Assembly (NCBI RefSeq): GCF_900103405.1
Contig: NZ_FNHX01000001.1
Coordinates: 310,001-374,000 of the forward strand
Source: Polaromonas sp. JS666
Lineage (GTDB): Bacteria; Pseudomonadota; Gammaproteobacteria; Burkholderiales; Burkholderiaceae_C
Direction: 5' to 3'
DNA: 64,000 nucleotides
Shown: piece by piece, positions 52,336 through 61,000 of the stretch
Layout: each line of letters begins with the position of its first letter
How positions within the stretch are numbered: the stretch's first letter is position 1
Made by a program: the position numbers and the translations under genes
Notes under the pieces: generated by a model
What the model saw: only the letters and a program-made list of their open reading frames with translations
Database searches by the model: none
Told to the model about the DNA's origin: nothing

Positions 52336-53718
52336 CTAAATAATGCGCGAGAAGCGGCTGCGGTTGAGGTCGGACTGCAGGTAGCGGTCAAACACCATGG
52401 CCACCGCCCTCAACACGAAGCGGCCTTCAGGCGTGACGCGAAAGCCGCTGTCCGACAGCACGACCAGGCCGGCGTCTTCGAGTTCGCGCAGGCGCTCGAG
52501 TTCGGCGGCGAAATAGCGCTTGAAGTCCAGCATCCAGGCCAGTTCCACCGACTCGAACCACACCTGGCCCTGGCACATGATGGCCATGATCACCGCGCGC
52601 CGCGCCAGGTCGTCCCGGCTCAGCGCCAGGCCGCGCGTGACGGGGAAACGCCCCTGGTCCAGCAGGTCGCAGTACTCCTCCATGGTTTTGGCGTTCTGGC
52701 TGTACGTGGCGCCCACCGCGCCTATGGCCGACACGCCCAGGCCCACCAGGTCGCGGTCGGGCTGGGTGCTGTAACCCTGGAAGTTTCGGTGCAGCCGGCC
52801 CTCGCGGCCGGCCACGGCCAGGGCGTCGCCGGCCAGCGCGAAATGGTCCATGCCGATGTACTGGTAGCCCGCGCCCTGCAAACGCGCCATGGCCTCGGCC
52901 AGCATGGCGGCCTTGTCCTCGGCCGCCGGCAGCAGCGTCACCGGGATGTGGCGCTGGGGCTTGAAGCGCTCCGGCAAATGGGCATAGGCATAAAGCGCGA
53001 TGCGGTCCGGCCTGAGTTCCTCAATCTGGCCAATGGTGCGTGCAAACGAGGTCTGCGTCTGCCGCGGCAGGCCATAGATCAGGTCCACATTGATGGATTC
53101 AAAACCGAGCAAGCGCGCCTCGGCCACCAGCGCGAACACCTGCGCGGCCGGCTGGACCCGGTGCACGGCTTTCTGCACGTCGGGATCGAAGTCCTGCACG
53201 CCAAAGCTCAGGCGGTTAAAACCCAGGGCAGCCAGGGCGGCCAGCCGGGCCTTGTCCACGGTGCGCGGGTCCACCTCTATGGACATCTCCGCGCCGGCCA
53301 CGATGTCGAAATTGCGCCTGAGCATGCCCATCAGCTGGGCCAGTTCCGCGTCGGAGAAAAAGGTCGGCGTGCCGCCGCCCAGGTGCAGCTGGCTGACGGG
53401 CTGGCCGTGGCCCAGGCGCGCCGTATACAGCGCAACTTCGCGCTCCAGGTAGCCCAGGTAGACGGCCGAGCGCGCATGCTGCTTGGTGATGATCTTGTTG
53501 CAGGCGCAGTAGTAGCACAGCGATTCGCAAAACGGGATGTGCACATAGAGCGACAGCGGCGCGGCCGATGCCTCGGCCCGCGAGCGCCTGTCGTCCAGCG
53601 CGCGGCCGTGGTCGGCGGCACTGAAGGCCTCGACAAAACGGTCCGCTGTGGGAAAGGAGGTGTAGCGCGGACCCGAGATATCAAAACGCTTGAGGGCCTG
53701 GGGTAATACAGCGGACAT
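52336..53718 (-). CDS. hemN: oxygen-independent coproporphyrinogen III dehydrogenase
   Basis: Radical-SAM enzyme of anaerobic heme synthesis, 460 residues. The iron-sulfur motif is CESLCYYCAC (about 61-70), preceded by 'YVHIPF' and followed by 'LGGGTPTFF' and 'YAYAHLPERFKPQ'. The HemN C-terminal domain is present. The start at 53718 is chosen from the family N-terminus 'RFDISGPRYTSFPTADRF'. An FNR box lies 55 bases upstream, fitting induction without oxygen. Confidence 0.95.
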   Translation of the reverse strand: MSAVLPQALKRFDISGPRYTSFPTADRFVEAFSAADHGRALDDRRSRAEASAAPLSLYVHIPFCESLCYYCACNKIITKQHARSAVYLGYLEREVALYTARLGHGQPVSQLHLGGGTPTFFSDAELAQLMGMLRRNFDIVAGAEMSIEVDPRTVDKARLAALAALGFNRLSFGVQDFDPDVQKAVHRVQPAAQVFALVAEARLLGFESINVDLIYGLPRQTQTSFARTIGQIEELRPDRIALYAYAHLPERFKPQRHIPVTLLPAAEDKAAMLAEAMARLQGAGYQYIGMDHFALAGDALAVAGREGRLHRNFQGYSTQPDRDLVGLGVSAIGAVGATYSQNAKTMEEYCDLLDQGRFPVTRGLALSRDDLARRAVIMAIMCQGQVWFESVELAWMLDFKRYFAAELERLRELEDAGLVVLSDSGFRVTPEGRFVLRAVAMVFDRYLQSDLNRSRFSRII

Positions 53719-53772
53719 GGGATGTTTCAGGAAGTGAGGCCTCCACTGTGCCGCCGGCGCGCCACGGCCGCG

Positions 53773-53786
53773 TTGATGTGGATCAA
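53773..53786. promoter_or_regulatory. FNR box before hemN
   Basis: TTGAT-gtgg-ATCAA is a perfect FNR consensus. Its centre is about 61 bases from the hemN ATG, fitting a class II FNR-activated promoter. Confidence 0.85.
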
Positions 53787-53831
53787 CGGCGGTCATGGTT
53801 CGCACCGGCACGCAGGCGGTATGTGGGGTGC

Positions 53832-53845
53832 TTGACCTGCGTCAA
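53832..53845. promoter_or_regulatory. FNR-type box before the desaturase
   Basis: TTGAC-ctgc-GTCAA is a symmetric FNR/CRP-family box about 90 bases before the desaturase ATG. Confidence 0.7.
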
Positions 53846-53929
53846 AGCGCGGGCAGGGAGGGCCCCCTAAGCTGCGGACTTCCCCATTGCCCGTGGCCGA
53901 ACACTCTTTGCGCCACACCTTCATCCCTC

Positions 53930-55018
53930 ATGCCCACCACCCAAACCCTCTCACCGCCCCCCGCAACGCCCCTTCCCCACCGAAAAATCCTGCGTTCCTG
54001 GCTGGCCCCCATCTCGGCCAAAAACACCGGCATCGCCCTGGCGCTGTCCGTGGCGGACTTTGCCCTGTTCGCCGCCTGCATGGCCGGCGCGGTGCTCGCG
54101 CGCCATCCCGCGCTGCAGGTGCTCATGGGCCTGGCTGCCGGCTTCATGATCGCCAGGCTGTTTATCCTGGGCCACGACGCCTGCCACCAGAGCTTCACGC
54201 CGCACCGCCGGCTCAACCGCTGGCTGGGCCGGCTGCTGTTCCTGCCTTCGCTCACGCCCTACAGCCTATGGGACGTGGGGCACAACGTCGTGCACCACGG
54301 CTACACCAACCTCAGCGGTTTTGACTTCGTCTGGCAGCCCGCGACGCTTGAGGCCTATGAGCGCATGCCCGCCTGGAAACAAGGGCTGGAGCGCGCCTAC
54401 CGCAGCGGCTGGGCGCCCTGGTTGTATTACGCGGTGGAGATCTGGTGGAAGCGGCTTTACTTTCCGTCCAAGGCCGTGATGCCCACCCGGCGCGGCATTT
54501 TTGTCGCAGACAGCTTGCTGGTTACCGCCGTCGCCGCGGCCTGGGTCGCCGGCCTGGTGATGGCTGCGCCGGCCACCGGCCAATCCGCTGCCTGGTTGCT
54601 CGCCGTCGGTTTTTTCCTGCCCTTGCTGGTGTGGAAGGCCTTGATGGGGTTTGTGGTCTATGTGCACCACACGCACACCCGCATCGCCTGGTACGACAAC
54701 AAAAAAGACTGGTCGGCCGCCAACCCCTTTGTCTCGACCACCGTGCACCTGCGCTTCAACGGCTTTTTCGGCGCGGCGCTGCACCACATCATGGAGCACA
54801 CCGCCCACCACGTGGACATGGGTGTGCCGCTGTACCGCTTGAAACAGGCCCAGGCCGTGCTGGAAGAAAAGCTGCCGGGCCACATCGTGGTGCAGCCCTT
54901 TTCCTGGCGCTGGTACTTCGGCACGGCGCGCCGCTGCAAGCTGTATGACTTCGAGCGGCGGCAGTGGACGGATTTTTCCGGCAGGCCGACCTCGCAGCCG
55001 GCCATGAACTTTCTTTAA
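53930..55018 (+). CDS. membrane fatty acid desaturase
   Basis: A 362-residue membrane di-iron desaturase with the three histidine boxes: HDACH, HNVVHH and HIMEHTAHH, and four or more membrane helices ('ALALSVADFALFAACMAG', 'LLAVGFFLPLLVW'). It introduces a double bond in an acyl chain, needing oxygen. The start at 53930 follows the FNR-type box; upstream in-frame codons lie inside the regulatory region. An O2-dependent enzyme next to an FNR box suggests adjustment of membrane lipids during oxygen shifts. Confidence 0.92.
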   Translation: MPTTQTLSPPPATPLPHRKILRSWLAPISAKNTGIALALSVADFALFAACMAGAVLARHPALQVLMGLAAGFMIARLFILGHDACHQSFTPHRRLNRWLGRLLFLPSLTPYSLWDVGHNVVHHGYTNLSGFDFVWQPATLEAYERMPAWKQGLERAYRSGWAPWLYYAVEIWWKRLYFPSKAVMPTRRGIFVADSLLVTAVAAAWVAGLVMAAPATGQSAAWLLAVGFFLPLLVWKALMGFVVYVHHTHTRIAWYDNKKDWSAANPFVSTTVHLRFNGFFGAALHHIMEHTAHHVDMGVPLYRLKQAQAVLEEKLPGHIVVQPFSWRWYFGTARRCKLYDFERRQWTDFSGRPTSQPAMNFL

Positions 55019-55095
55019 GCAGGTTAGAACCTGTTCGCGGCCTAAACGGGTCGTGTTGGTGTGCAATCGGGATGAGTGGGCCGCCCCGGCACGCC

Positions 55096-55115
55096 GCATG
55101 GGCTGATGCCCATGC
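55096..55115. repeat. hairpin downstream of the desaturase
   Basis: GCATGGGC-tgat-GCCCATGC: eight paired bases with a four-base loop, about 80 bases after the desaturase stop and at the left edge of the second CBASS island. No T-run follows. Confidence 0.45.
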
Positions 55116-55188
55116 AAGGGCCCGGGTGAGGGGCGACAGGGATTTAACTCGAATGAAACCCGCGCAGCACGGCAGCGTGATTATCGAC

Positions 55189-55689
55189 TCAACCCGGCCC
55201 GGTCTTCGCTCTCGCAGAAACGATGTCAGCTCCCAGAGGAAGAACCCCTTGCACGTCGAAGGTGAGATATCCGTCCACTTTCTCGAAGATGGGACCCAAG
55301 GCTACAACCACGCCATCCCGCTCGGTGATTGACGTACTGATGTATTCGACAGATGGCGGATCGATGGAAATAGCGAGACGCGCTTTTTTGCTCACTTCTT
55401 TTGGTCCAGAAAGCGCATTGCGCAGGTGCTGACCAATATTGCCAAGAGCGGTTCGCTTTAGGCCGAAGCGACGCTCCAGCGTTTGTGTGACGCTCAGCAC
55501 CACTAAGTCACGGGCAGTGAATTCCCTGGCCACTCGAGGCAACCCCTTTTCTTCGTTGTAGGGCCAAAGCACTTTCAAAATCGCGTGCAGTTCGTCTCGG
55601 CTGTAGCCGGTCACAGTGCACACATCAGTTGCGGTTAATCGTCGTGGCACGTTGGTCCTCAAGCTCAATTGCATTAGCAGTTTGCCCAT
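55189..55689 (-). CDS. putative HTH regulator of the second CBASS island
   Basis: A 166-residue protein whose N-terminal half has a MerR/HTH-like segment ('RLTATDVCTVTGYSRDELHAIL', 'VAREFTARDLVVLSVTQTLERRFGLKR'), followed by a strand-rich C-terminal domain. It is divergent from the CD-NTase operon, the position of a dedicated regulator, but it is not a WYL protein like the regulator of the first island. Start could also be 55674. Confidence 0.65.
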   Translation of the reverse strand: MGKLLMQLSLRTNVPRRLTATDVCTVTGYSRDELHAILKVLWPYNEEKGLPRVAREFTARDLVVLSVTQTLERRFGLKRTALGNIGQHLRNALSGPKEVSKKARLAISIDPPSVEYISTSITERDGVVVALGPIFEKVDGYLTFDVQGVLPLGADIVSARAKTGPG

Positions 55690-55822
55690 TTTCCGCGAGA
55701 TTTCTCTGCAAATCTGCGTAAATTATCCGCAATACTGTTATTAAAAGTCGCAAATCGAGGATATCGATGAGGGTTCTTGAATTTTGAAGGCAAATAGAAT
55801 AAAAATCACTACATCTGGTGTC

Positions 55823-55851
55823 TTGCGGACCATTTAGACCACAGGTATAGT
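55823..55851 (+). promoter_or_regulatory. promoter of the second CBASS operon
   Basis: TTGCGG, a 17-base spacer and TATAGT, giving transcription from about 55858 and a leader of about 135 bases before the first CD-NTase. The rest of the 303-base gap 55690-55992 is AT-rich and contains one inverted repeat at 55881-55910. Confidence 0.55.
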
Positions 55852-55880
55852 GTCTGTCAGGTTTGTGCAAGCTTTAAAAG

Positions 55881-55910
55881 AACCACCAAAAATAGACGCC
55901 AATGGTGGTT
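55881..55910. repeat. inverted repeat in the CBASS leader
   Basis: AACCACCA and TGGTGGTT, separated by 14 bases, lie in the predicted leader of the CD-NTase operon. Either a repressor site or a leader stem-loop. Confidence 0.45.
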
Positions 55911-55992
55911 TGGAAGCCCAACATTAGCCGGCAGTCGATACAGACCGCGGGTTTTCACTACTGATCGGGCGTCCATATCTAGGAATTAGTGC

Positions 55993-57261
55993 ATGCAACG
56001 CGACAGCATCCATTTATCTGTTCCGCGCCGGAGTCACTCCGAGCGCGCCTCAGGACAGTTTTTCCACCTTTCCAGCGTCGTGGCCAGCGTTTTCGTGCCA
56101 ACGCACAAGCAGCTGGAAACCCTCGATGGCTCCTATCTTTCCATTGGTAGCTACTTGACGGAAAGTGAAGAGTTTCGTGAGCTGACCATCGAAGTGCACG
56201 GCCATGGTTCGCGTCAGATCGGCACTCTTGTTCGCCCTCTTCACGTTCGTGAAATTGGCTTTGACGTGGACGCTGTGCTATTGCTCAAACGAGCTGCCAT
56301 GCTGCGGTATGGCGGTGCAGAAGGCGCGCGGCGCTTGATCAATGACCTACACCGAGTCCTGAAGCGTTATGCCGACCACCACCGCCTGGGAATCGAGAAA
56401 TGGGATCGGTGCGTTACCTTGGTCTATGTAGATGGAGTGAGAGTCGATGTTGCGCCGGTCATCGAAGATCCGCTGGTGTCGATCCCTTCCGGCGAAACCC
56501 ACGCACTGATTCCGGATCGCCTCCTCGAGCGCTATGCACCCACTAATCCGCGCGGCCTAGAACAAGGTTTTAATACGGCAGCCAAGATTCAAGCGATTTT
56601 TACCCGCGTCTTGAAGGAAGCGCAGGTCCTGGATTACGCGACGCGCGCGGATGTAGCGCCGCTACCCGATCCAGACGTAGTCTCAAAACGTTTGCTAAGC
56701 ATCTTCGTTCAGCTGATGAAGGTGCATCGAAACATTTGTTTTGGTGCCCCAAAAAATGACAGTGAAGACCTTTCACCGGCATCTATTTTTATCACCACTC
56801 TTGCCGCAATCTCCTACACCTTGAAGGCGCCCCAACCTCACGAAACGCCCTTGGATTTGCTGCTGGACGTGTTTGAGACCATGCCGATGTGCTTCCAGCG
56901 CGAGAGGCGTCCTCACGGGGACGAAATCTGGGCGTTGCCTAACCCCTGGGCTCCTGGCGATGACCTTGCTGCGTGCATGAACACCCCACAAAAGCAGGCA
57001 GCGTTCTTCCAATGGCATACCCGGTTCTGCCGGGATATTGGTGAGCTTCTGGAAAGTATTGAGCAACGTTCCGGCTCGGGAGTTACCGAGGCGTTGGTGG
57101 AAAAGGCTTTTGGCCCGCGCGCTGCGAGCGCCGTGCGTGAAGACTCCGCCCCAAAAGCACCGACCAGTCATGCTGGTCGGTCAGTTGTTTTTGGGACCGC
57201 GGCGGGTGCGATGGCGAGTCTGCCTGCACGGGCCAATACCAACTTTGGATCACCAGATTGA
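55993..57261 (+). CDS. CD-NTase of an E2-containing (type II-short) CBASS
   Basis: A 422-residue cyclic-nucleotide synthase. The catalytic site is 'GHGSRQIGTLVRP' (GS at 72-73), 'GFDVDAVLLL' (D91, D93) and 'VRVDVAPVI' (D152). The C-terminal extension after residue about 370 is low-complexity, probably the tail used in conjugation. AGGA lies 9 bases before the ATG. The next gene, coding an E2-like protein, overlaps its stop, as in type II-short CBASS loci with an E2 but no E1 or Cap3. Confidence 0.88.
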   Translation: MQRDSIHLSVPRRSHSERASGQFFHLSSVVASVFVPTHKQLETLDGSYLSIGSYLTESEEFRELTIEVHGHGSRQIGTLVRPLHVREIGFDVDAVLLLKRAAMLRYGGAEGARRLINDLHRVLKRYADHHRLGIEKWDRCVTLVYVDGVRVDVAPVIEDPLVSIPSGETHALIPDRLLERYAPTNPRGLEQGFNTAAKIQAIFTRVLKEAQVLDYATRADVAPLPDPDVVSKRLLSIFVQLMKVHRNICFGAPKNDSEDLSPASIFITTLAAISYTLKAPQPHETPLDLLLDVFETMPMCFQRERRPHGDEIWALPNPWAPGDDLAACMNTPQKQAAFFQWHTRFCRDIGELLESIEQRSGSGVTEALVEKAFGPRAASAVREDSAPKAPTSHAGRSVVFGTAAGAMASLPARANTNFGSPD

Positions 57262-57809
57262 AGCCGCAGTACAAGCCACCTCCCCCGCTACTCGCACAGC
57301 GGGCGTTAGAGTTGCGTCGGCTAAATCTGGCGGGCGCCAGGATTGAAATAATCGCGGGGACGATGCTGCGTTACTACTTCAGTATCTCGCCTGGGCGCTA
57401 TGGCCGCCTTTATGACTGCATATTGACTGTGCTTCAAGGAGAACGGGCACCGCGGATGTTTGTGATACGTCCGAATTTGATCGAGCTTGCCGCCGGTAAG
57501 CGTCCTCCGCATCTCTACGATCATGACGGGCCAGGTTCGCTTCTGTGTCTCTGGTGGCCAAAGAACTGTGAGTGGGATCCGCGTCACAAGCTGACTGACA
57601 GCTACATCCCTTGGACCGCCGAGTGGCTTTGGTACTACGAAGAGTGGCTGAAATGCGGCAAATGGCTCGCCGGGGGAGCGCACCCTTTACGGGTGCCGCG
57701 CCGATGGAGTCCGGGCAAGTGTCGCGAGACAGCATCTCTGGATAGCGCCCAGAGCCGACCGATCACCATCTGCGACGAGCCCGGCCTCAGGCTCGCTGCG
57801 GCAACTTGA
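57258..57809 (+). CDS. E2-like conjugation protein (E2-only Cap2)
   Basis: A 183-residue ubiquitin-conjugating-enzyme-like protein. 'HLYDHDGPGSLLCLWWPKNCEW' holds candidate catalytic Cys97, followed by 'IPWTAEWLWYYEEWLKCGKWLAGGAHP', the signature of bacterial CBASS E2 proteins. There is no E1 domain or JAB gene nearby, so this is the short form. The start is TTG (57258), overlapping the CD-NTase stop as TTGA; I see no better start. Confidence 0.85.
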   Translation: MKPQYKPPPPLLAQRALELRRLNLAGARIEIIAGTMLRYYFSISPGRYGRLYDCILTVLQGERAPRMFVIRPNLIELAAGKRPPHLYDHDGPGSLLCLWWPKNCEWDPRHKLTDSYIPWTAEWLWYYEEWLKCGKWLAGGAHPLRVPRRWSPGKCRETASLDSAQSRPITICDEPGLRLAAAT

Positions 57810-57824
57810 GGCCAGGAGTCGAAA

Positions 57825-58073
57825 ATGCCAGTGAACAACAAGCAAACATCCCCGCGCGTAGCTTCGGTCGCAAGCAAGACGCTGCGCTCGCCGTCCTCTA
57901 GCGTCACTCAGCGCTCCATCGCTGGTTCAGCACTGCGGCAAGCTGGAACACCTGCGCAGACAGGCGCAAAGGTTGAAGGAACGGCCTCCCGCGCCTTAGA
58001 CAATCCGCGATCGGCCAAAGTGACTCAAACTTTAGCTGGTTCAGTGGTGTCGCAATCGAACCGCAAACGTTAA
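57825..58073 (+). CDS. small protein with two internal repeats
   Basis: An 82-residue basic, Ser/Ala/Thr-rich protein. Two copies of a 24-residue unit are visible at about 16-39 and 54-77: both follow A-S-[KR]-x-L-x-x-P-x-S ... [IL]-A-G-S-x-x-x-Q. No catalytic residues. It sits between the E2 and the second NTase with short gaps (15 and 34 bases). It may be a conjugation partner or scaffold, but function is unknown. Confidence 0.6.
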   Translation: MPVNNKQTSPRVASVASKTLRSPSSSVTQRSIAGSALRQAGTPAQTGAKVEGTASRALDNPRSAKVTQTLAGSVVSQSNRKR

Positions 58074-58107
58074 ATACGCCTACGTACGACCTTCACCCGA
58101 GCACACG

Positions 58108-58992
58108 ATGAGATCCCAGGCCCCGCCCCAACTGAACTTGATCGCGTTGGCGTCTCGCATCCAGCCGCAGGACGCTGGTCTTCGCGCAGCACGATCTCAT
58201 CGGATGTCCGTACGCACGCGTCTGACCAAGTCATTCGCCGTTGCGAATGCACTTGCAATAGGAAGCCATGCACGCGAAACAGCTGTGCACCGCTTCAGCG
58301 ATCTAGACTTCATGGTTGTGTTGCGCAAAGAGGAGTTCTACCACGGTGACCGCATGGTTTCTTCGGACACGGTGCTGAATCGGGTTATCGACGATCTGCG
58401 AGAGCGCTATCCTTCGTCCACCGTCAAGCGCGACATTCTTGCGGCATCACTCGGCTTCGGTAGCTCTGGCCAGAGTCTAGATGTGGTACCAGCGAAATTT
58501 CATGAGTTTGTAGGAGGTCGGCCGGTCTACCTGATCCCTGATGGCGATGGCGGCTGGTTACGCACGAGTCCTGCTACGCATGATCGTCAGTTCCAAGTTC
58601 AGCAGACGCGTAGCGGTAATAAGCTACGAAAGGTTTCACAACTTCTCAAGTGGTGGAAGCATGCGCGTGAAAACCCTCTCCCGATTCGAAGTTTCTATAT
58701 CGATATGCTGCTGTGTAGCGGCGATGTCGGCGTAGGCGTCGGTAAGACGTATGGGACTTGTCTAAAGGACTTCTTCGAGCTGTTGGTGGCCACCGAGTGT
58801 CGACCGGTGCTGGATCCCTGCGGCATCGCCGGACGAATCTCCGCTAACGACAGCCAGGCGCAACACGACACGTTAAATAGGGCGGCTGTTTACGCTCATC
58901 AACACGCACATGCCGCGATTGCGGCTGAGCAGCGGCGTGACTTCCCCGAAGCGAATCGCCAGTGGAGTTTGGTTTTCAACGAGGCGTATTGA
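58108..58992 (+). CDS. second CD-NTase of the operon
   Basis: A 294-residue nucleotidyltransferase with 'LAIGSHARETAV' (GS at 52-53), 'FSDLDFMVVL' (D65, D67) and 'GQSLDVVPAK' (D125). It resembles SMODS/CD-NTase or OAS-fold enzymes, clearly different from the gene at 55993 in sequence and length. 'RSGNKLRKVSQLLKWWKHARE' is the typical helical spine. It is directly followed (7 bases) by the 4TM effector gene, its likely partner. Confidence 0.82.
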   Translation: MRSQAPPQLNLIALASRIQPQDAGLRAARSHRMSVRTRLTKSFAVANALAIGSHARETAVHRFSDLDFMVVLRKEEFYHGDRMVSSDTVLNRVIDDLRERYPSSTVKRDILAASLGFGSSGQSLDVVPAKFHEFVGGRPVYLIPDGDGGWLRTSPATHDRQFQVQQTRSGNKLRKVSQLLKWWKHARENPLPIRSFYIDMLLCSGDVGVGVGKTYGTCLKDFFELLVATECRPVLDPCGIAGRISANDSQAQHDTLNRAAVYAHQHAHAAIAAEQRRDFPEANRQWSLVFNEAY

Positions 58993-58999
58993 CTCATAT

Positions 59000-59920
59000 A
59001 TGACACCTGTCCAAGCCTCTTCGCCTCAAACAAACAACATCGCCATTGACCAAGTCCGTCCCGAGGCCATTGATCTATTGCGGGCCCGCGATCGCGTCTA
59101 TGGGTACGCCAAGATATTGCAAGGTGTTTTCGTGCTGGTGATGATAGTAATTGGTGTCTTGGGTTCTGTCGTCTCTGCTGACCATAAGCCGATTTTTGGT
59201 TTGCTCGGTATCTTTGCGCTGCTAACTGACGTGATTTACCTGGAGTCGCATATCAAGAGACTTTGCAAGCTGGGAGCCCAGTTGGGCGAAGAATTTGACA
59301 TCAAGGTGCTGAATTTGTCGAGAAACCAGTTCATTGCGGATCGTCCGGTGGCGCCAGAAGATGTGCGCAGGTATTCGGCCGAGCTCCTTCACGCCGACCG
59401 AGAACGGCAGCTGCATAACTGGTATGAGCCGCAGGTTGGTCAGGTACCGCTGGCAATCGGCCGACTGATATGTCAGCGAACAAACATCAACTATGACGCA
59501 AGGCTACGAACAAGTTATGCGGCACGAGTGCTGCAGGCGGTACTGCCGCTCATGGGCGGGCTATTGATTGCATGTCTGACACTGGGAATGAGTTTGGAGG
59601 CCACGGTATCCTTGATCAGTTCACTACTGCCTGTACTGAATTGGGTCGCTCGTGACCTTCGCAAAAACGTCGAGGCAACATCGCAGCTCGAGAAGCTGCG
59701 CAGTGAGTTCGACCGGCTTTGGGCTCGCGCACTCGATGGCGCAATGCCCGACGAGCTTTCGCAGGGGTCGCGCCGTCTACAGGATGCGATTTTTCAGCAT
59801 CGTGGGAACACCACTTTGATTACCGACTGCTTCTATCAGCGCATGCGCTCGAAAAGCGAAGACGAAGCAGGCGCAGCAGCCAAACGACTGATTGAAGAGG
59901 CTCGCACGGCGTTAATATGA
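59000..59920 (+). CDS. S-4TM family pore-type effector
   Basis: A 306-residue protein with the S-4TM start 'NNIAIDQVRPEAIDLLRARDRVYGYAKIL' and four membrane segments in two pairs (about 39-59 and 65-81; about 178-200 and 203-220). S-4TM proteins are SMODS-associated predicted membrane effectors of CBASS that respond to a cyclic nucleotide. The ATG at 59000 was chosen because upstream codons overlap the preceding gene. Confidence 0.87.
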   Translation: MTPVQASSPQTNNIAIDQVRPEAIDLLRARDRVYGYAKILQGVFVLVMIVIGVLGSVVSADHKPIFGLLGIFALLTDVIYLESHIKRLCKLGAQLGEEFDIKVLNLSRNQFIADRPVAPEDVRRYSAELLHADRERQLHNWYEPQVGQVPLAIGRLICQRTNINYDARLRTSYAARVLQAVLPLMGGLLIACLTLGMSLEATVSLISSLLPVLNWVARDLRKNVEATSQLEKLRSEFDRLWARALDGAMPDELSQGSRRLQDAIFQHRGNTTLITDCFYQRMRSKSEDEAGAAAKRLIEEARTALI

Positions 59921-60852
59921 CTCAATTCATCCAGCAGCCACTTCCGGTGGCTTCCTCCGAAAACGAGCATCACTCGTCGGCGATTGGTGCGGAGAAAACA
60001 CAATCTAGACACGCAACAGCTGACTTTTGGGCGGCGGAGATTTCTAAGGCATTAGAGGACCCAGAGGTTAAACGAGTTCTCGAGAGCTTTGCACGTAAGG
60101 TAGGTGAATTTCTTGCGCCGCTCATGCCCGCGCTAAAAGCTTTTGGAACTGCGCTGCGTTTTGTGGCCGAGGCAATATCAAAACTACCTGCGGCCCTGCA
60201 GGAGGCCGTTTTTACGTTAATGCACCGCGGGTGGTTTTTTGATCCCAACATGCCGCTTTCTCAATGGTGGGTGATCCACAACATGATTGTTTTGGGGAAT
60301 GTAGTTGAAGCTGATCAGTTGATGGCTGAACACTTCGAGTCTCGCCTGGATGAGATCGAAGACGAGCTATCTTCCGCTTTGCCGCATCGTGCTTCAAAGT
60401 TCAAGTCCGGGTTTGCGGCACACCGCCGAGGTGAATACGATTTGTCTATTCTGGCGTTCTTGTCTCAAGCCGATGGTGTTTGCAAAGAGCTCCGCGGAGG
60501 ACATTTTTTCCTAGTCGACAAATATACGCGCCTACCGGAAGCAGCTGAGTATGCGGCAACCTTCGGGGAGAATCCGATAGAACGCATCGTCCACATGGCG
60601 CTCGCCGAGAAATTACCTATTCGGGTACAGATGTCGAAACGAGCCGCTGTTGGACTTGATCTGCTGAATCGTCATGCTGTGATGCACGGAGAGTCTCTTG
60701 ATCACGACACCAAAGAAAATAGCCTACGCGCCATTTCTCTCCTCAATTATGTAGCCCTCAGTTTGAATATGGACGATGGATCGGCGTTCGCTGAGGCAAA
60801 AGCGTCACCTGTTGGCTCTCTACTGCAGATGAGGACAGTAGATCCTAAATAG
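59917..60852 (+). CDS. unknown protein with HEPN-like Rx4H motif
   Basis: A 311-residue soluble, mostly helical protein ending the operon; its ATG overlaps the 4TM stop by four bases. The motif 'LLNRHAVMHGES' (R252, H257) with an Rx4H spacing and a polar residue after the Arg, in a final helical segment, is characteristic of HEPN ribonucleases. A central region 'LMHRGWFFDPNMPL' is also conserved-looking. It could be an RNase effector acting with the 4TM protein. I do not know a named family. Confidence 0.7.
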   Translation: MTQFIQQPLPVASSENEHHSSAIGAEKTQSRHATADFWAAEISKALEDPEVKRVLESFARKVGEFLAPLMPALKAFGTALRFVAEAISKLPAALQEAVFTLMHRGWFFDPNMPLSQWWVIHNMIVLGNVVEADQLMAEHFESRLDEIEDELSSALPHRASKFKSGFAAHRRGEYDLSILAFLSQADGVCKELRGGHFFLVDKYTRLPEAAEYAATFGENPIERIVHMALAEKLPIRVQMSKRAAVGLDLLNRHAVMHGESLDHDTKENSLRAISLLNYVALSLNMDDGSAFAEAKASPVGSLLQMRTVDPK

Positions 60853-61000
60853 TGAGGTGCACCTCTGGTAACCGTTCTTTTTCAGTCGATTGATGCCAAG
60901 GTCGCCACCAATTCCTGCCAGAAAAGATTAGTGGCCTTCACGAATTCACTGAGGTCGTCGACATCTCTTGCGGCGCCCCGTTTGGGCCGTGAACGAGTTC

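Noticed and set aside
51679-53706. 675-codon plus-strand frame opposite TauE/SafE and hemN
   Set aside because: Antisense shadow; HemN and the membrane protein account for the region.
60854-60865. GAGGTGCACCTC palindrome after the second CBASS operon as terminator
   Set aside because: No loop and no T-run, so there is no support beyond symmetry.
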